The notes beneath the pieces were generated by a model. The model had not been told where the DNA came from. It saw only the letters and a list, made by a program, of their open reading frames with translations, and did not search any database. Below, piece by piece: positions 19,044-28,803 of a DNA stretch of 64,000 nt. The DNA comes from Pseudomonas sp. ZH-FAD (GTDB lineage: Bacteria; Pseudomonadota; Gammaproteobacteria; Pseudomonadales; Pseudomonadaceae), in NCBI RefSeq assembly GCF_002803095.1, contig NZ_PGLR01000016.1, forward strand, positions 58,254-122,253. The letters run 5' to 3'. A program made the translations under genes and the position numbers. The first letter of the stretch is position 1, and every line of letters starts with the position of its first letter.

Positions 19044-20618
19044 TCAAGGCTCCGGCCGATAGCCCAGGCGCAAACCGCCCCAATGCTTGCCCTGCACCAT
19101 GATCGGCACCGACAGGTCGTGCATCAGCTCGCCGGTATCGCGCATGTAGGTCTGTAGCAGCAGTGCCTGCCTGTGGCTGCCGCAGCGGATGCCGGTGCGG
19201 TCGTTGAACAGGCGCTTGCCACGGCTCTTCGTCGCATCTACCGCCGGGTCGCCGCTGGGCGGGTGGTTGAACGCGGCGTTATGGGTCGGCACGTAGCCTT
19301 CCGGGGTGGTGGAAATGGCGAACACCAGCCCTTCATGGCGCTTGAGCAAGGGCTCCTGCAACGCCGGCAGCACCTGGTCGGCATACTGATCGAAGCGCGT
19401 GCGGTACTTCTGCGGCTGAGTGCCGGCGATTGGTTGGTAGCGACGGTCGAACAGATCGTCGAGGCCGATGCGCCCGGCCTGCAGATCCTGCTCGAACTGC
19501 GCCGCGATGGCAGCGGCGCCTTCACGGGCCAGGTCATAGGCACGCTGGTGGTAATCATCCAGACCCACTTCGGCGAGCTGCTCGCTGACGGTCTCGGCCT
19601 GGCCGACCAGTTGTTCAGCGGCGTCGGCCAGTTGCCGCGTCTGCCCTTCGCTGCCTTGCACATCGTCCTGCAATTGCAGGGCGGCAGCCGAGAGGCTGGC
19701 CAGGCGCTGGTGGTTGTCCGCCGTGCCGGCGCTGATCTGCGCCACCTGCTGCTCGACTTCCTCGGCCTGGTCGGCGATGCCGTGCAGGCGGCTGCCGGCC
19801 GTCTCGATCTGCTGCGCGGCCTGTTCCAGCTCGACGCTCTGGCGCTGGATATGAGCGACCACCGCCGCGCTCTGCTGGCGGATGTCGGCGACCATCTGGC
19901 TGACTTCCTCGGTAGCGCTGGCGGTGCGCGCGGCAAGGTTGCGCACCTCGTCGGCGACCACGGCAAAACCACGCCCCATCTCACCGGCGCGGGCGGCCTC
20001 GATGGCCGCGTTGAGCGCCAGCAGGTTGGTCTGGCTGGCGATGGACTGGATCACCTGGGTGACCTGCTCGATCTGCTCGGTACGGCTGCCCAGGCCGTCG
20101 ATCAGCTCGCGGCTGGCCAGGGTCTGTGCGCTGAGCTGCTGCATGCGGGCGATGGCCTCGCTGAGTTCGGCCTGGCCGCTGGCGCTGGCATCGCGCACCT
20201 GGCGCGCGGCGCTGAGGGTCTGCTCGGCGCGGGCGGCGCTGTCCTGCTCGGTGTGGGTGATGGCCTCGGCCGCCTGGCTGACCTGCTGCACCGCCGCCAA
20301 CTGCGATTGCAGGCGCTCGGCCAGCAGCTTGACCGCATGGGCGACCTTGGCCGCGGACAGCGCGTTGTGGCAGGTGTGCCGCGACAGGCCGCGGCTCAGC
20401 TCGATGAACTCGTTGCCAGCGGTTTGCCGCGCTGCGGACTGCGACGCATCCTCGCGTCGCTGCCAGGGCCCCAGCCAGGGCCACAGGGCCAGGAGCAGGA
20501 ACGACGGCACGCTGACATAGGATGGCAACTGCGTCTGCTGATAGACCAGCATCAACGCGGCCAGCCCCAATGCATGCAAGACAAAGGCAATTGGCGAGCG
20601 GATAAAGGCAGCTTGCAT
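19044..20618 (-). CDS. Methyl-accepting chemotaxis protein with C-terminal sensor-like domain
   Basis: Chemoreceptor of 524 residues. Two hydrophobic segments lie at about 8-26 and 31-50, with no periplasmic loop of useful size and no clear HAMP. The cytoplasmic signalling coiled coil has the tip [37 protein letters not shown] (about 200-240). About 130 residues follow the coil (from [20 protein letters not shown] to the end), containing a segment [14 protein letters not shown] and [19 protein letters not shown] that resembles the end of a Cache/PAS-like sensor. A sensor after the signalling tip means that it probably reads a cytoplasmic or redox-type signal. ATG at 20618 has GAGG upstream. 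Ligand unknown. Confidence 0.82.
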   Translation of the reverse strand: MQAAFIRSPIAFVLHALGLAALMLVYQQTQLPSYVSVPSFLLLALWPWLGPWQRREDASQSAARQTAGNEFIELSRGLSRHTCHNALSAAKVAHAVKLLAERLQSQLAAVQQVSQAAEAITHTEQDSAARAEQTLSAARQVRDASASGQAELSEAIARMQQLSAQTLASRELIDGLGSRTEQIEQVTQVIQSIASQTNLLALNAAIEAARAGEMGRGFAVVADEVRNLAARTASATEEVSQMVADIRQQSAAVVAHIQRQSVELEQAAQQIETAGSRLHGIADQAEEVEQQVAQISAGTADNHQRLASLSAAALQLQDDVQGSEGQTRQLADAAEQLVGQAETVSEQLAEVGLDDYHQRAYDLAREGAAAIAAQFEQDLQAGRIGLDDLFDRRYQPIAGTQPQKYRTRFDQYADQVLPALQEPLLKRHEGLVFAISTTPEGYVPTHNAAFNHPPSGDPAVDATKSRGKRLFNDRTGIRCGSHRQALLLQTYMRDTGELMHDLSVPIMVQGKHWGGLRLGYRPEP

Positions 20619-20845
20619 GACCGACCTCGAAGTTCTTGTTCTTGGGCGCGGTGAGGCGCTGTAGGCGGACGGTGTCACGACGATTTCTCCTCGAACATCC
20701 CACGCAGCCTGGGCAGCAGGCTAGGTGATCGACAGCCCCGGCGGCAGAGACGCGCACTTGGGGCAGGATGGTTTCGATTCGAGCACCCCGGAAGGTCCAC
20801 CACCATCACACTTTAGTCGCAGATGGCCGCCACCAGCGAGCCGCA

Positions 20846-21922
20846 TCATCCCGCCAGCCGGTGGCGCTGGATGAAACGCCTGTCCAGCCAGTCCTTGCAG
20901 CGCCCATACAGCTGCCCGCCCGCGCTCCAGTCGTGCCAGCCGAGCAGCGCTCCGCCATCGCCGGTGGCCAGCAAGGCCAGGCTCTGCCATTGCGCGCGAT
21001 ACGGCCGCAGCGGTCGACCGACCAGGGCGGCCTGCAGGTTGGCCGTGAGCACTGGCGCCTGCCGCACCGCGAAGCGCCCGCTGCGGCGCATGCCGTCGAG
21101 GCTGGCGCTGTCGCCCACGGCGAAGATCTGCCCATGCGACTCGCTCTGCAGGGTCGGACGGATGGCGACGAAACCCGCCGCATCGCGCGCCAGGCCGCTG
21201 GCGGCCAGCCAGGGCCAGGGCCGTGCGCCGCTGGCCAGCAGCAGCCGCCGGCCGCGCCACACCGGCTCGTCGCCGCTGAGCAGCCAGTCGTCCTCGATCC
21301 GTCCGATCGGGCAGTGCTCGCGCACCTGCACGCCACGCTGACGCAGCAGGCCCAGCGCGCGCAGGCGCAACCCGGGCGCCAGGCCGGCGAGCAGCGGCCC
21401 GCCGCAGAACAGCGCCACCCCCGGCACCTTGTCGGCCAGTGCCAGCGCCAGCTCGACGCCTCCCGCGCCGCCCCCGAGGATGGCCATGCGCCGTGGCTCG
21501 GCCTGCCATTGCCGCCAGCCCTCGAGCAACGCACCGATGGGCCTGGCCGCCAGCACCTGCATGGCATCGCCCTGCTGCGGCGGTATGGCCATGCCGGCAC
21601 CGACGTTGAGCGACAGCCACTCGGCCGCAAGGCTGCGCCCATCGACCAGGCGCAGTACGCGGGCATCGGCATCCAGCGCGGCGATCTCGCCCTCGATCAG
21701 CTCCACCTTGGCCGCGCGGCACAGCGGCTGCAGTTCCACGCGGCAGTCCGCCTCGCTGAAACGGCCGCTGATCAAGCCCGGCAGCATGCCGGCGTACCAG
21801 GCGTCGGGGCCGAGCGCGAGCACGCCGATGCGTCCCGGCGGCCGCTCCACCAGCGCCCAGCGGCGCAGCACACCCAGGTGAGCATGGCCGGCTCCAGCCA
21901 GCAGCAGGTCGTAGCGACTCAT
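20846..21922 (-). CDS. FAD/NAD(P)-dependent pyridine nucleotide oxidoreductase
   Basis: A 358-residue two-dinucleotide-fold flavoprotein. The N-terminal FAD motif LLLAGAGHAHLGVLRRW is a variant of GxGxxG. The NAD(P) motif AILGGGAGGVELALALAD lies near residue 145, and the late FAD contact IFAVGDSASL near 278. It belongs to the group related to type II NADH dehydrogenases and SelD-associated reductases. Its start overlaps the stop of the upstream AraC gene (ATGA), so the two are translationally coupled. The membrane desaturase divergent from that pair makes a role in supplying electrons to the desaturase conceivable, but this is inference. Confidence 0.75.
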   Translation of the reverse strand: MSRYDLLLAGAGHAHLGVLRRWALVERPPGRIGVLALGPDAWYAGMLPGLISGRFSEADCRVELQPLCRAAKVELIEGEIAALDADARVLRLVDGRSLAAEWLSLNVGAGMAIPPQQGDAMQVLAARPIGALLEGWRQWQAEPRRMAILGGGAGGVELALALADKVPGVALFCGGPLLAGLAPGLRLRALGLLRQRGVQVREHCPIGRIEDDWLLSGDEPVWRGRRLLLASGARPWPWLAASGLARDAAGFVAIRPTLQSESHGQIFAVGDSASLDGMRRSGRFAVRQAPVLTANLQAALVGRPLRPYRAQWQSLALLATGDGGALLGWHDWSAGGQLYGRCKDWLDRRFIQRHRLAG

Positions 21923-22932
21923 GGCTTTCTCGATCCGTCGCGGTACTGGCTCGGCGTCTGCCCGGTCCAGCGCTTGAAGGCACGACCGAAACTGCTGCTG
22001 TCGCTGAACCCCAGCAGGTAGGCGATCTCGCTGATGGAGCAGCGCGGATCGCGCATATGGCGCAGGGCCAGGGCGTGGCGGGTGTCGCCGAGCAGCGCCT
22101 CGTAGCTGGTCCCCTCTTCGGCCAGATGGCGCTGCAGACTGCGCAGGCTCAGGTGCAGGGCCTGGGCGATGCGTTCGGCCGACGGTTCGCCATCCGGCAG
22201 GCGGGCCTCCATGCAGCTGCGCACCCGCTCGCTGTAACTGGCCACCTGCAATTGTTCGAGGCTGCGCTTGAGCACCGCCTCGTTGTGCTCGGCCAACTCG
22301 GGATTGCCGTCATCCAGGCGCTGCTCGAAGGCGGCGCGGGGAAAGCGCAGCAGGCTTTCTGCGGCATCGAACTGCAGCGGCGCGCGAAACACCGCCTGCC
22401 AGGGCGCCGGGTCGGCAGGCCGAGGACGCTGCAACTGCACCAGCAACGGCGAAAAGTCACGACTCAGGCGGTTGCGGCAGCTGCGCACATAGATCGCGGC
22501 GAAGGCATCCAGCGCCTCCGGAGCCGGCGGCGGGCTGCCCGGCGGCACGCGAAAGCGGAATTCGTAGACCTCGCCCACCCGGCAAAGCTCCAGCTCCAGC
22601 GCATCGCTGACCACCCGGTGGTAGCGCACGATGCGCTCGAACATCTCGCGCAGGCTGCTGCTGGCGATCAGCGCGTAGCCCAGGGCGTGAAAGGTGGTCG
22701 GGCTGACGAACTGCGAGGTCTTCAGGCCCAGCGCCGGGTCACCCGTGGCCGCCACCGCCAGCTGCCACAGGCGGGTGGTGACCGATAGCGGGCAGCGCGC
22801 GTTGGGATCGTCGAGCAGCGCCGGGTCGAGGCCGGCGGCGCGGCACAGCGCGGCGCTGTCCAGACCGAGGGCATCGAGCTGCTTGCGCAGGGCGCGCGTC
22901 CAGCTGGCCAGGGTGGTGGGTTCGGCAGTCAT
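21919..22932 (-). CDS. AraC-family regulator with arabinose-binding-like N-domain
   Basis: A 337-residue AraC/XylS-type regulator. An N-terminal ligand domain of the kind found in OruR/ArgR-like proteins (about 20-200, with TTFHALGYALIASSSLREMFERIVRYHRVVSD) precedes the double helix-turn-helix (about 245-335: LHLSLRSLQRHLAEEGTSYEALL and SISEIAYLLGFSDSSSFGRAFKRWTG). Start ATG at 22932 was chosen by family length; its ribosome-binding site is weak. It is divergent from a fatty acid desaturase with a gap of about 100 nt, its most likely target, and overlaps the oxidoreductase by 4 nt. Confidence 0.85.
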   Translation of the reverse strand: MTAEPTTLASWTRALRKQLDALGLDSAALCRAAGLDPALLDDPNARCPLSVTTRLWQLAVAATGDPALGLKTSQFVSPTTFHALGYALIASSSLREMFERIVRYHRVVSDALELELCRVGEVYEFRFRVPPGSPPPAPEALDAFAAIYVRSCRNRLSRDFSPLLVQLQRPRPADPAPWQAVFRAPLQFDAAESLLRFPRAAFEQRLDDGNPELAEHNEAVLKRSLEQLQVASYSERVRSCMEARLPDGEPSAERIAQALHLSLRSLQRHLAEEGTSYEALLGDTRHALALRHMRDPRCSISEIAYLLGFSDSSSFGRAFKRWTGQTPSQYRDGSRKP

Positions 22933-23035
22933 GCAGATTGGCGTATCCGGTAGGCAGGTTGGCGTGCTCGGTCGGGCGCACCGACGGTCGTCGCGGCACA
23001 GTGAGGTCACGGCCCCATGACAAGAGGATGTCGGC

Positions 23036-24094
23036 ATGTCCCCCTCCCCCGCAAGCCTTAATGACCAGCAACGCGCCGCGCATATCCGCGAGCAGGTGAT
23101 GGCCCATGGCAACGCCCTGCGCCAGCGCTATCCCATTCTCCAGCATCAGGACGCGCTCGGCGCCGGCATCCTGGCCTTCGCCCTGTGCGGCATGATCGGC
23201 TCGGCCGCGCTGTACATCGGCGGCCATCTGCCCTGGTGGGCCTGCCTGCTGCTCAACGCCTTCTTCGCCTCGCTGACCCATGAGCTGGAGCACGACCTGA
23301 TCCACTCGATGTATTTCCGCAAGCAGCCGCTGCCGCACAACCTGATGCTGGCGCTGGTCTGGCTGGCGCGACCGAGCACCATCAACCCCTGGGTGCGCCG
23401 CCACCTGCACCTGAACCACCACAAGGTCTCCGGCAGCGAAGCCGACATGGAAGAGCGCGCCATCACCAACGGCGAACCCTGGGGCATCGCGCGCCTGCTG
23501 ATGGTGGGCGACAACATGATGAGCTCCTTCATCCGCTGGCTGCGGGCGAAGAACCCCGAGCACCGCCGGCTGATCCTCACCCGCACGCTGAAGGTCTACG
23601 CGCCGCTGGGGCTGCTCAACTGGGCGACCTGGTACCTGTTCCTCGGCTTCCATCTGCTCGACTGGACCGCCGCCGCACTCGGCGCCCCGATCGCCTGGTC
23701 GGCCACCACGCTGAGCGTGATGCAGGTGGTGAATGTCGCCGTGGTGGTGCTGGTCGGACCCAACGTGCTGCGCACCTTCTGCCTGCACTTCGTCAGCTCC
23801 AACATGCACTACTACGGCGATGTCGAACCGGGCAACGTGATCCAGCAGACCCAGGTGCTCAACCCCTGGTGGCTGTGGCCGCTGCAGGCGTTCTGCTTCA
23901 ACTTCGGCAGCAGTCACGCGATCCATCATTTCGTGGTCAAGGAGCCCTTCTACATCCGCCAGCTCACCGTGCCCTTCGCCCACCGGGTGATGCGCGAGAT
24001 GGGCGTGCGCTTCAACGACTTCGGCACCTTCGCCCGCGCCAATCGCTGGACCCGTCGCGCCCGGACGCAGCAGGAACGCGCCAGCACCGCCTGA
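23036..24094 (+). CDS. Membrane fatty acid desaturase
   Basis: Integral-membrane di-iron desaturase/hydroxylase family, 352 residues. The three histidine clusters are visible: HELEHD (about 83-88), HLHLNHH (about 123-129) and HAIHH (about 296-300), separated by two pairs of hydrophobic segments. AGAGGA lies upstream of the ATG. The divergent AraC-oxidoreductase pair suggests regulated expression, possibly with a dedicated electron donor. The substrate may be a membrane lipid acyl chain or a free fatty acid or alkane; the sequence does not decide. Confidence 0.85.
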   Translation: MSPSPASLNDQQRAAHIREQVMAHGNALRQRYPILQHQDALGAGILAFALCGMIGSAALYIGGHLPWWACLLLNAFFASLTHELEHDLIHSMYFRKQPLPHNLMLALVWLARPSTINPWVRRHLHLNHHKVSGSEADMEERAITNGEPWGIARLLMVGDNMMSSFIRWLRAKNPEHRRLILTRTLKVYAPLGLLNWATWYLFLGFHLLDWTAAALGAPIAWSATTLSVMQVVNVAVVVLVGPNVLRTFCLHFVSSNMHYYGDVEPGNVIQQTQVLNPWWLWPLQAFCFNFGSSHAIHHFVVKEPFYIRQLTVPFAHRVMREMGVRFNDFGTFARANRWTRRARTQQERASTA

Positions 24095-24277
24095 GCATCA
24101 CGCGCCGCGCCCGGGTCTCATGTGCACGTCATTCGTCGCCGGGCACGGCGGATGAGACCCGCCGCGCAATCACAGCGCCAGCAGTCGGCTAGAATTCAGG
24201 CGCGCCCGACCGCTCCCTCGATTGAACAGCGTCCGCCGGACTGAGGCGCCCTCGAAGTGGCTTCTGAGGCGCCCTGG

Positions 24278-27160
24278 ATGGTTCACCTGCTCCGCTCACT
24301 GCTCGTTCTGCTCTGGCTGACCTGCGCCGTCACGGCCCGGGCCGGCGACGCGCTGCCGTTGCTGCAGCTGAGCAACGAGCAGCTGACCACACCGGTGAGC
24401 ATCGAGCACAGCCTGCTGCTGGAGGACCCCGGCGCGCAGCTCACCGCCAGCGAGGTGTTGCAGCGCATCGGCCGCGAAGGTCGGCCGGTACAGGGCACAC
24501 CGCGCATCGGCTACTCACGCAGCGCCTGGTGGCTGGCCGTGCAGCTGCAGGCGCCGCCGGCCGAACGCCTGCAGCTGATCGTCGGCCAGACCTTCCTCGA
24601 CGATCTGGAAATCTGGCTGTTCGCCGATCAGCAACCGCTCGGCCCGCTGTACAGCGGCTCGCTGCGCCCCTTCAACGAGCGCGGCGAACCCTATCCACAG
24701 TTTCTCATCAGCCTGCCACGTCTGGGCGAAGGCCCGCACAACCTGTTGCTGCGCGTGCAGAGCCACTCGGCGATCACCCTGCCGCTGCAGCTGGTCGGCG
24801 CGCAGCAGGGTCAGCAACTGATCGCCCACAGCTGGCTACAGAGCGGTCTGCTGGTGGGCGCCCTGCTCGCCCTGGCGCTGTTCTATCTGCTCAAGTACAG
24901 CACCCTGCGCGAGCCGCAGCTGGCCTACTTCAGCCTGACGGCGCTGTGCGTGGCGTTGTACAACGTCAGTCTGTACAACCTCAGCGGGCTGCTCTGGCCG
25001 CAGTGGCCACTGCTGCCCAAGTGGCTGGTCAACCTGACCACCGCCGGCATGCTGATTTTCAGCTCGCTGTTTCTCGCCAGCGCCCTGCGCCTGGAGCTGG
25101 GGCGCCTGCGCTGGCTGCGCGACGCGCTGTTCGCCGCGGTGCTGCTGGTGTGTCTGGGCGGCCTGGTTATCAGCCATGCCTATACCTACCAGACCCTCAA
25201 TCTGCTGATCCTCTGCACCGGCCTCTACCAGTTGCTGGTGATGTGCCTCGGGGTCTACCAGCGCCGACCCTACGCGCCGGGTTATCTGCTGTGCTGGAGC
25301 GCGGCGCTGGTGCTGATGCTGCTGGTGCCGCTGAGCCGGGTCGGCCTGATTCCGCTGCCGCCAGGCTTCTATGCGCTGTATGCCTACCTGCCGGCGCTGA
25401 GCATGCTGCTGTTCGGCGCCCTGCTCGACAAGCAGCTGGAGCGTGTACGCCGGGTGTTGCTGAGCAGCCAGGCGCAGGCCATCGACAACCTGGAGCAGTA
25501 CCAGGCGCTGTTCCGCCACAGCGGCGAGGGCATCTTCCGCTGCGACCGCGACGGCAGGCTGCTGGAAGCCAACCCGAGCCTGGCACGCCTGCTCGGCGGC
25601 GATACGCCGGCCACCCAGCTGGTCGGCCTGCCGCTGCAGCGCCTGCTGGGCGAGGCGCAGTGGCGCGAGCTGCTGCAGGAGCTCGACACCCAGGCCGGTA
25701 CCGTCAGCTGCGAATGCCAGCTGCACGACCTGGCCCAGCGCCCCCTGTGGGTCTACCTGTCGCTGCATCTGCGCCCTCAGCGAGACTGCATCGAAGGCAT
25801 AGTGGTCGATCTCAGCGAGCGCCGCGCGCTGGAAGAACGCCTGCAGCAACTGGCCGCGCATGACGCGCTGACCGGCCTGCTCAATCGCCGCGAACTGGAG
25901 AGGCTGCTGTCGGAGACGCTGGGCGGCACCGCCAAGCGCCGCTTCAGCCATCTGCTGCACCTGAGCCTGGATCGCTTCAAGCAGGTCAACGACCTGTGCG
26001 GTCACTCCGCCGGCGACCAGCTGCTGCGCCAGCTGGCGACCCAGCTCGGCCACCAGCTGCCGCGCCATGCCGAGCTGGCCCGCGTCGGCGGCGACGAGTT
26101 CGCCGTGCTGCTGCGCGAGGTCGACGACGAAGCTGCCCTCAAGCAGGCCGAGGCGCTGCGGCGTGCGGTCGAGCAGTTCGTCTTCACCTGGCAGGGACGG
26201 CCCTTCCGCCTGCACACCAGCATCGGCCTGCTTGCCCTCGGCTCCGGCGTGCGCGATTGGGAAACCGCGCTGACCTGGGCCAGCAGCGCCAGTCAGCTGG
26301 CCAAGCACCAGGGCCGCAACCGCGTGTGCCAGTTCAACCCGGAAGATGGCGCACTGCTCGAGCATCAACGCCAGCTGCAATGGATCACCCGCCTGCGCGA
26401 AGCCTGCGAGCGCGGTCACTTCGAGCTGTTCTTCCAGCCGGTACAGGCCCTGCAAAGTGCTGCCAGCGGCCTGCACTACGAGGTGCTGCTGCGCTACCGC
26501 GACCCGGCGAGCGGCGAATGGGTCAGCCCGGCGCAGTTCCTCGACGCGGCAGCGCGCTACGACTTCCTCGGCGCCATCGACCGCTGGGTGATCCAGCACC
26601 TGTGCGCCTGGCTGGCTGCCAACCCGCGTCATCTGGCGCAGCTGGCCCAGGTCAACGTCAACCTCAGCGCCAGCTCGCTGCTCGACAGCGCCTTTCACCA
26701 ACTGCTGGAACAGGAGCTGAGTCGGCACCAGCTGCCGCCCGGCAAGCTGTGCATCGAAGTCACGGAAATGGTCGCCCTCGGCGAACTGGGCGTGTCTGCC
26801 CAGTGGATCGACGAGCTGCGCAGCAAGGGACTGAAGGTGGCACTGGACGACTTCGGCAGCGGCTTCGCCTCCTACGCCTATCTGCGTCACCTGCCGCTGG
26901 ATATCCTGAAGATCGACGGCAGCTTCATCAGTGGCATCGAGTCCGACCCGATCAACCAGGCCATGGTCGGCTCGATGCGCCAGATCGCCAGCCAGCTCGG
27001 CCTGCTCACCGTCGCCGAGTTCGTCGAGACCCAGGCCAGCCTGGACTGCCTGCGCCGGCTCGGCATCGACTACGCACAGGGCTACTTCGTCGGCCGCCCG
27101 CAGCCGCTGCGCCAGCTGGCCGACGACGCCCGCAGCCGCGGCACTCAGGAAGCCTGGTAG
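24278..27160 (+). CDS. 7TM-DISM membrane GGDEF-EAL protein (cyclic-di-GMP metabolism)
   Basis: A 960-residue sensor. Signal peptide (1-24), periplasmic 7TMR-DISM extracellular domain (about 30-175), seven membrane helices (about 190-385), PAS (about 415-530), GGDEF (about 535-690) and EAL (about 705-950). The GGDEF motif itself is intact (RVGGDEF), but the first metal-binding Asp of the usual DLDRFK motif is Ser (LSLDRFK), and the inhibitory site reads RxxE. The EAL domain has EVLLR for EALLR and keeps the Asn, ET/E, DDFGSG, Lys and final Glu residues. The most likely net activity is phosphodiesterase with a weak or regulatory GGDEF. The ATG at 24278 begins the signal peptide; an in-frame GTG lies 21 nt upstream. 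The 3' end overlaps the convergent HDOD gene by 16 bp. Confidence 0.85.
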   Translation: MVHLLRSLLVLLWLTCAVTARAGDALPLLQLSNEQLTTPVSIEHSLLLEDPGAQLTASEVLQRIGREGRPVQGTPRIGYSRSAWWLAVQLQAPPAERLQLIVGQTFLDDLEIWLFADQQPLGPLYSGSLRPFNERGEPYPQFLISLPRLGEGPHNLLLRVQSHSAITLPLQLVGAQQGQQLIAHSWLQSGLLVGALLALALFYLLKYSTLREPQLAYFSLTALCVALYNVSLYNLSGLLWPQWPLLPKWLVNLTTAGMLIFSSLFLASALRLELGRLRWLRDALFAAVLLVCLGGLVISHAYTYQTLNLLILCTGLYQLLVMCLGVYQRRPYAPGYLLCWSAALVLMLLVPLSRVGLIPLPPGFYALYAYLPALSMLLFGALLDKQLERVRRVLLSSQAQAIDNLEQYQALFRHSGEGIFRCDRDGRLLEANPSLARLLGGDTPATQLVGLPLQRLLGEAQWRELLQELDTQAGTVSCECQLHDLAQRPLWVYLSLHLRPQRDCIEGIVVDLSERRALEERLQQLAAHDALTGLLNRRELERLLSETLGGTAKRRFSHLLHLSLDRFKQVNDLCGHSAGDQLLRQLATQLGHQLPRHAELARVGGDEFAVLLREVDDEAALKQAEALRRAVEQFVFTWQGRPFRLHTSIGLLALGSGVRDWETALTWASSASQLAKHQGRNRVCQFNPEDGALLEHQRQLQWITRLREACERGHFELFFQPVQALQSAASGLHYEVLLRYRDPASGEWVSPAQFLDAAARYDFLGAIDRWVIQHLCAWLAANPRHLAQLAQVNVNLSASSLLDSAFHQLLEQELSRHQLPPGKLCIEVTEMVALGELGVSAQWIDELRSKGLKVALDDFGSGFASYAYLRHLPLDILKIDGSFISGIESDPINQAMVGSMRQIASQLGLLTVAEFVETQASLDCLRRLGIDYAQGYFVGRPQPLRQLADDARSRGTQEAW

Positions 27161-28359
27161 AGCTCGGCCGGCAGGCGCTCGAGCAGGCCCAGGTCGAGCC
27201 GCAACATGCGTACGCAGCGCGCCTCGGCCAGGCTCGTCGGCTGCTCGCTGGCCGGCAGCGCCAGCAGCAGGCCGCTGAGATTGAGCACCAGCGCCTCGCG
27301 GGAAAATACCCCGCTGCCCAGCCCGTAGAACGCCGCGATCAACTCGCGCAGGCCGAAGGGCAGACGCCAGCGGATGCGCAGGGCCGAACCGAAACTGGCC
27401 GCACGCTGGCGCATGGCATCATCGATCTGCTCGTCGCTCAGCTCGCCGCCAGCCTCCAGCCAGTCCTGCAGGCTGCGCAGCAAGGCCAGCTCGCCCAGGT
27501 TGTGCAACAGGCCGGCGGTGAAGCACAGCTCGGCATCCAGCTTCAGTTCCCCGGCCAGCCAGCGCGCCAGCTCGGCACTGCGACGCGCCTGCTGCCAGGC
27601 ACGCGTCGCCAGGTCGGCCAGACGTGGGTCGCGCAGTTGGGCATTGCGCTGCAGGGCCAGACCCAGCACCAGATTCAGCGTGCGCGCCACCCCCAGACGC
27701 TGCAGGGCCTGCGCCAGGGTCTGGCAGGGCACGCCCTGGTGCTGCGCCGCCGTGCTGGCCGCCGCGATCAGCAGTGCGGTGATCTGCGGATCACGGCCGA
27801 ACACCGCCTCCAGTTCGCCCAGGTCCTGCTCGCCGGACTGCAGCCCCTGGCTCACGGCGTTGCGCACATCGCTGAGCAGAGGCGCGCCCTGCCCTTCTTC
27901 GCGCACCGTATCGAGAAAGTCGCGCAGCTCGCTGACCAGCAACGCCGGCCGCAGCGAGACCGTCCCGCTGGCAGCGGGCAGCAGTGCATGCAGGCGCTGA
28001 CGCAGGCTTTCGGCGTTGAACGGCTTGGCCAGATAGGCGCTCGGCGCCAGCGGCCGCGCGGCGCGCACGCTCTGCGCGTCGAGGCGGCCACTGATCAGCA
28101 CGAAGGGCAGCGCCGGGGTACGCGGATGGCGACGCAGTTGGCGCAGCAGTTCCACGCCATCGAGCCCGGGCAACTCGCCGTCGGCGATCACCAGATCCGG
28201 TAGCCGCCGCTTGCAACGGGCCAGGGCCGCCTGCCCATCGCTGACCTGCAGCACGCGGGCGTCGCCGCGCACGTCCAGCACCAGTTGCTGGAGCAGGTTG
28301 GAGGTCCAGGGATCGGCCTCGGCGATCAGAACTTCCACGGAATGAACTGCAGCGGTCAT
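27145..28359 (-). CDS. Response regulator with HDOD output domain
   Basis: A 404-residue protein. A CheY-like receiver (about 8-127) has the phosphoacceptor Asp in LVIADGELPGLDG and conserved Lys in YLAKPFN. An HDOD domain follows (about 150-370), including LLHNLGELALL. HDOD proteins relay signals in motility, biofilm and stress pathways; no enzymatic activity can be claimed. AGAGG lies five bases before the ATG at 28359. Its stop lies inside the last codons of the convergent GGDEF-EAL gene, so the two transcripts are complementary at their 3' ends, and both concern signalling. Confidence 0.83.
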   Translation of the reverse strand: MTAAVHSVEVLIAEADPWTSNLLQQLVLDVRGDARVLQVSDGQAALARCKRRLPDLVIADGELPGLDGVELLRQLRRHPRTPALPFVLISGRLDAQSVRAARPLAPSAYLAKPFNAESLRQRLHALLPAASGTVSLRPALLVSELRDFLDTVREEGQGAPLLSDVRNAVSQGLQSGEQDLGELEAVFGRDPQITALLIAAASTAAQHQGVPCQTLAQALQRLGVARTLNLVLGLALQRNAQLRDPRLADLATRAWQQARRSAELARWLAGELKLDAELCFTAGLLHNLGELALLRSLQDWLEAGGELSDEQIDDAMRQRAASFGSALRIRWRLPFGLRELIAAFYGLGSGVFSREALVLNLSGLLLALPASEQPTSLAEARCVRMLRLDLGLLERLPAELYQAS

Positions 28360-28588
28360 GCGTGCCTCTGGGCGAACGACGTAAAGGAGGGTGCCCGAAC
28401 CCGCATGCGCCCACATCCGCGGCAAGCTGATGGATGAGTCAGTTCCATGGCAACGGCGCAGTCTAAACCGCGGCTTTGCGGGACGTAAGTCGCAGATGGT
28501 CGAGTTGCGCAAAAAATGGCGCAGCGCAGGGCCTTGTCAGCCGGGGCAATGATTCAGGCGCAGCGCGATGAGCGCGGGCAACGGCAAC

Positions 28589-28614
28589 AAAAAAGCCCGC
28601 CGGTAAGGGCGGGC
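28589..28614 (-). terminator. Terminator after rpmG
   Basis: A 7-bp GC-rich stem (28595-28601 with 28608-28614) is followed on the minus strand by six T residues. It lies 24 nt beyond the rpmG stop. Confidence 0.9.
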
Positions 28615-28637
28615 TTCTTCGACAGGCAGCCGATCAA

Positions 28638-28793
28638 TTACTTGATCTTGGCTTCCTTGTACATCACGTGCTTGCGTACGACCGGATCGTATTTCTTGAT
28701 TTCGATCTTGTCGGGGGTAGTGCGCTTGTTCTTGTCGGTGGTGTAGAAGTGGCCGGTACCGGCGCTGGACACCAAACGGATCAGTTCACGCAT
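28638..28793 (-). CDS. rpmG: 50S ribosomal protein L33
   Basis: A 51-residue L33 of the large ribosomal subunit. The translation begins [19 protein letters not shown] and ends [10 protein letters not shown], with the usual [13 protein letters not shown] core. It has no CxxC zinc pair, so it is the zinc-free form. It starts 10 nt after rpmB ends and is co-transcribed with it, with a strong terminator just downstream. Confidence 0.97.
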   Translation of the reverse strand: MRELIRLVSSAGTGHFYTTDKNKRTTPDKIEIKKYDPVVRKHVMYKEAKIK

Positions 28794-28803
28794 GACTCTC
28801 TCC

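Noticed and set aside
24241..24275. 12-bp direct repeat before the GGDEF-EAL gene as a regulatory element
   Set aside because: CTGAGGCGCCCT occurs twice 23 bp apart and each copy can act as a ribosome-binding site; a duplicated start region is enough to explain it.
24836..26890. 684-codon minus-strand frame inside the GGDEF-EAL gene
   Set aside because: Antisense to intact PAS, GGDEF and EAL motifs; Gln/Ala-rich shadow.
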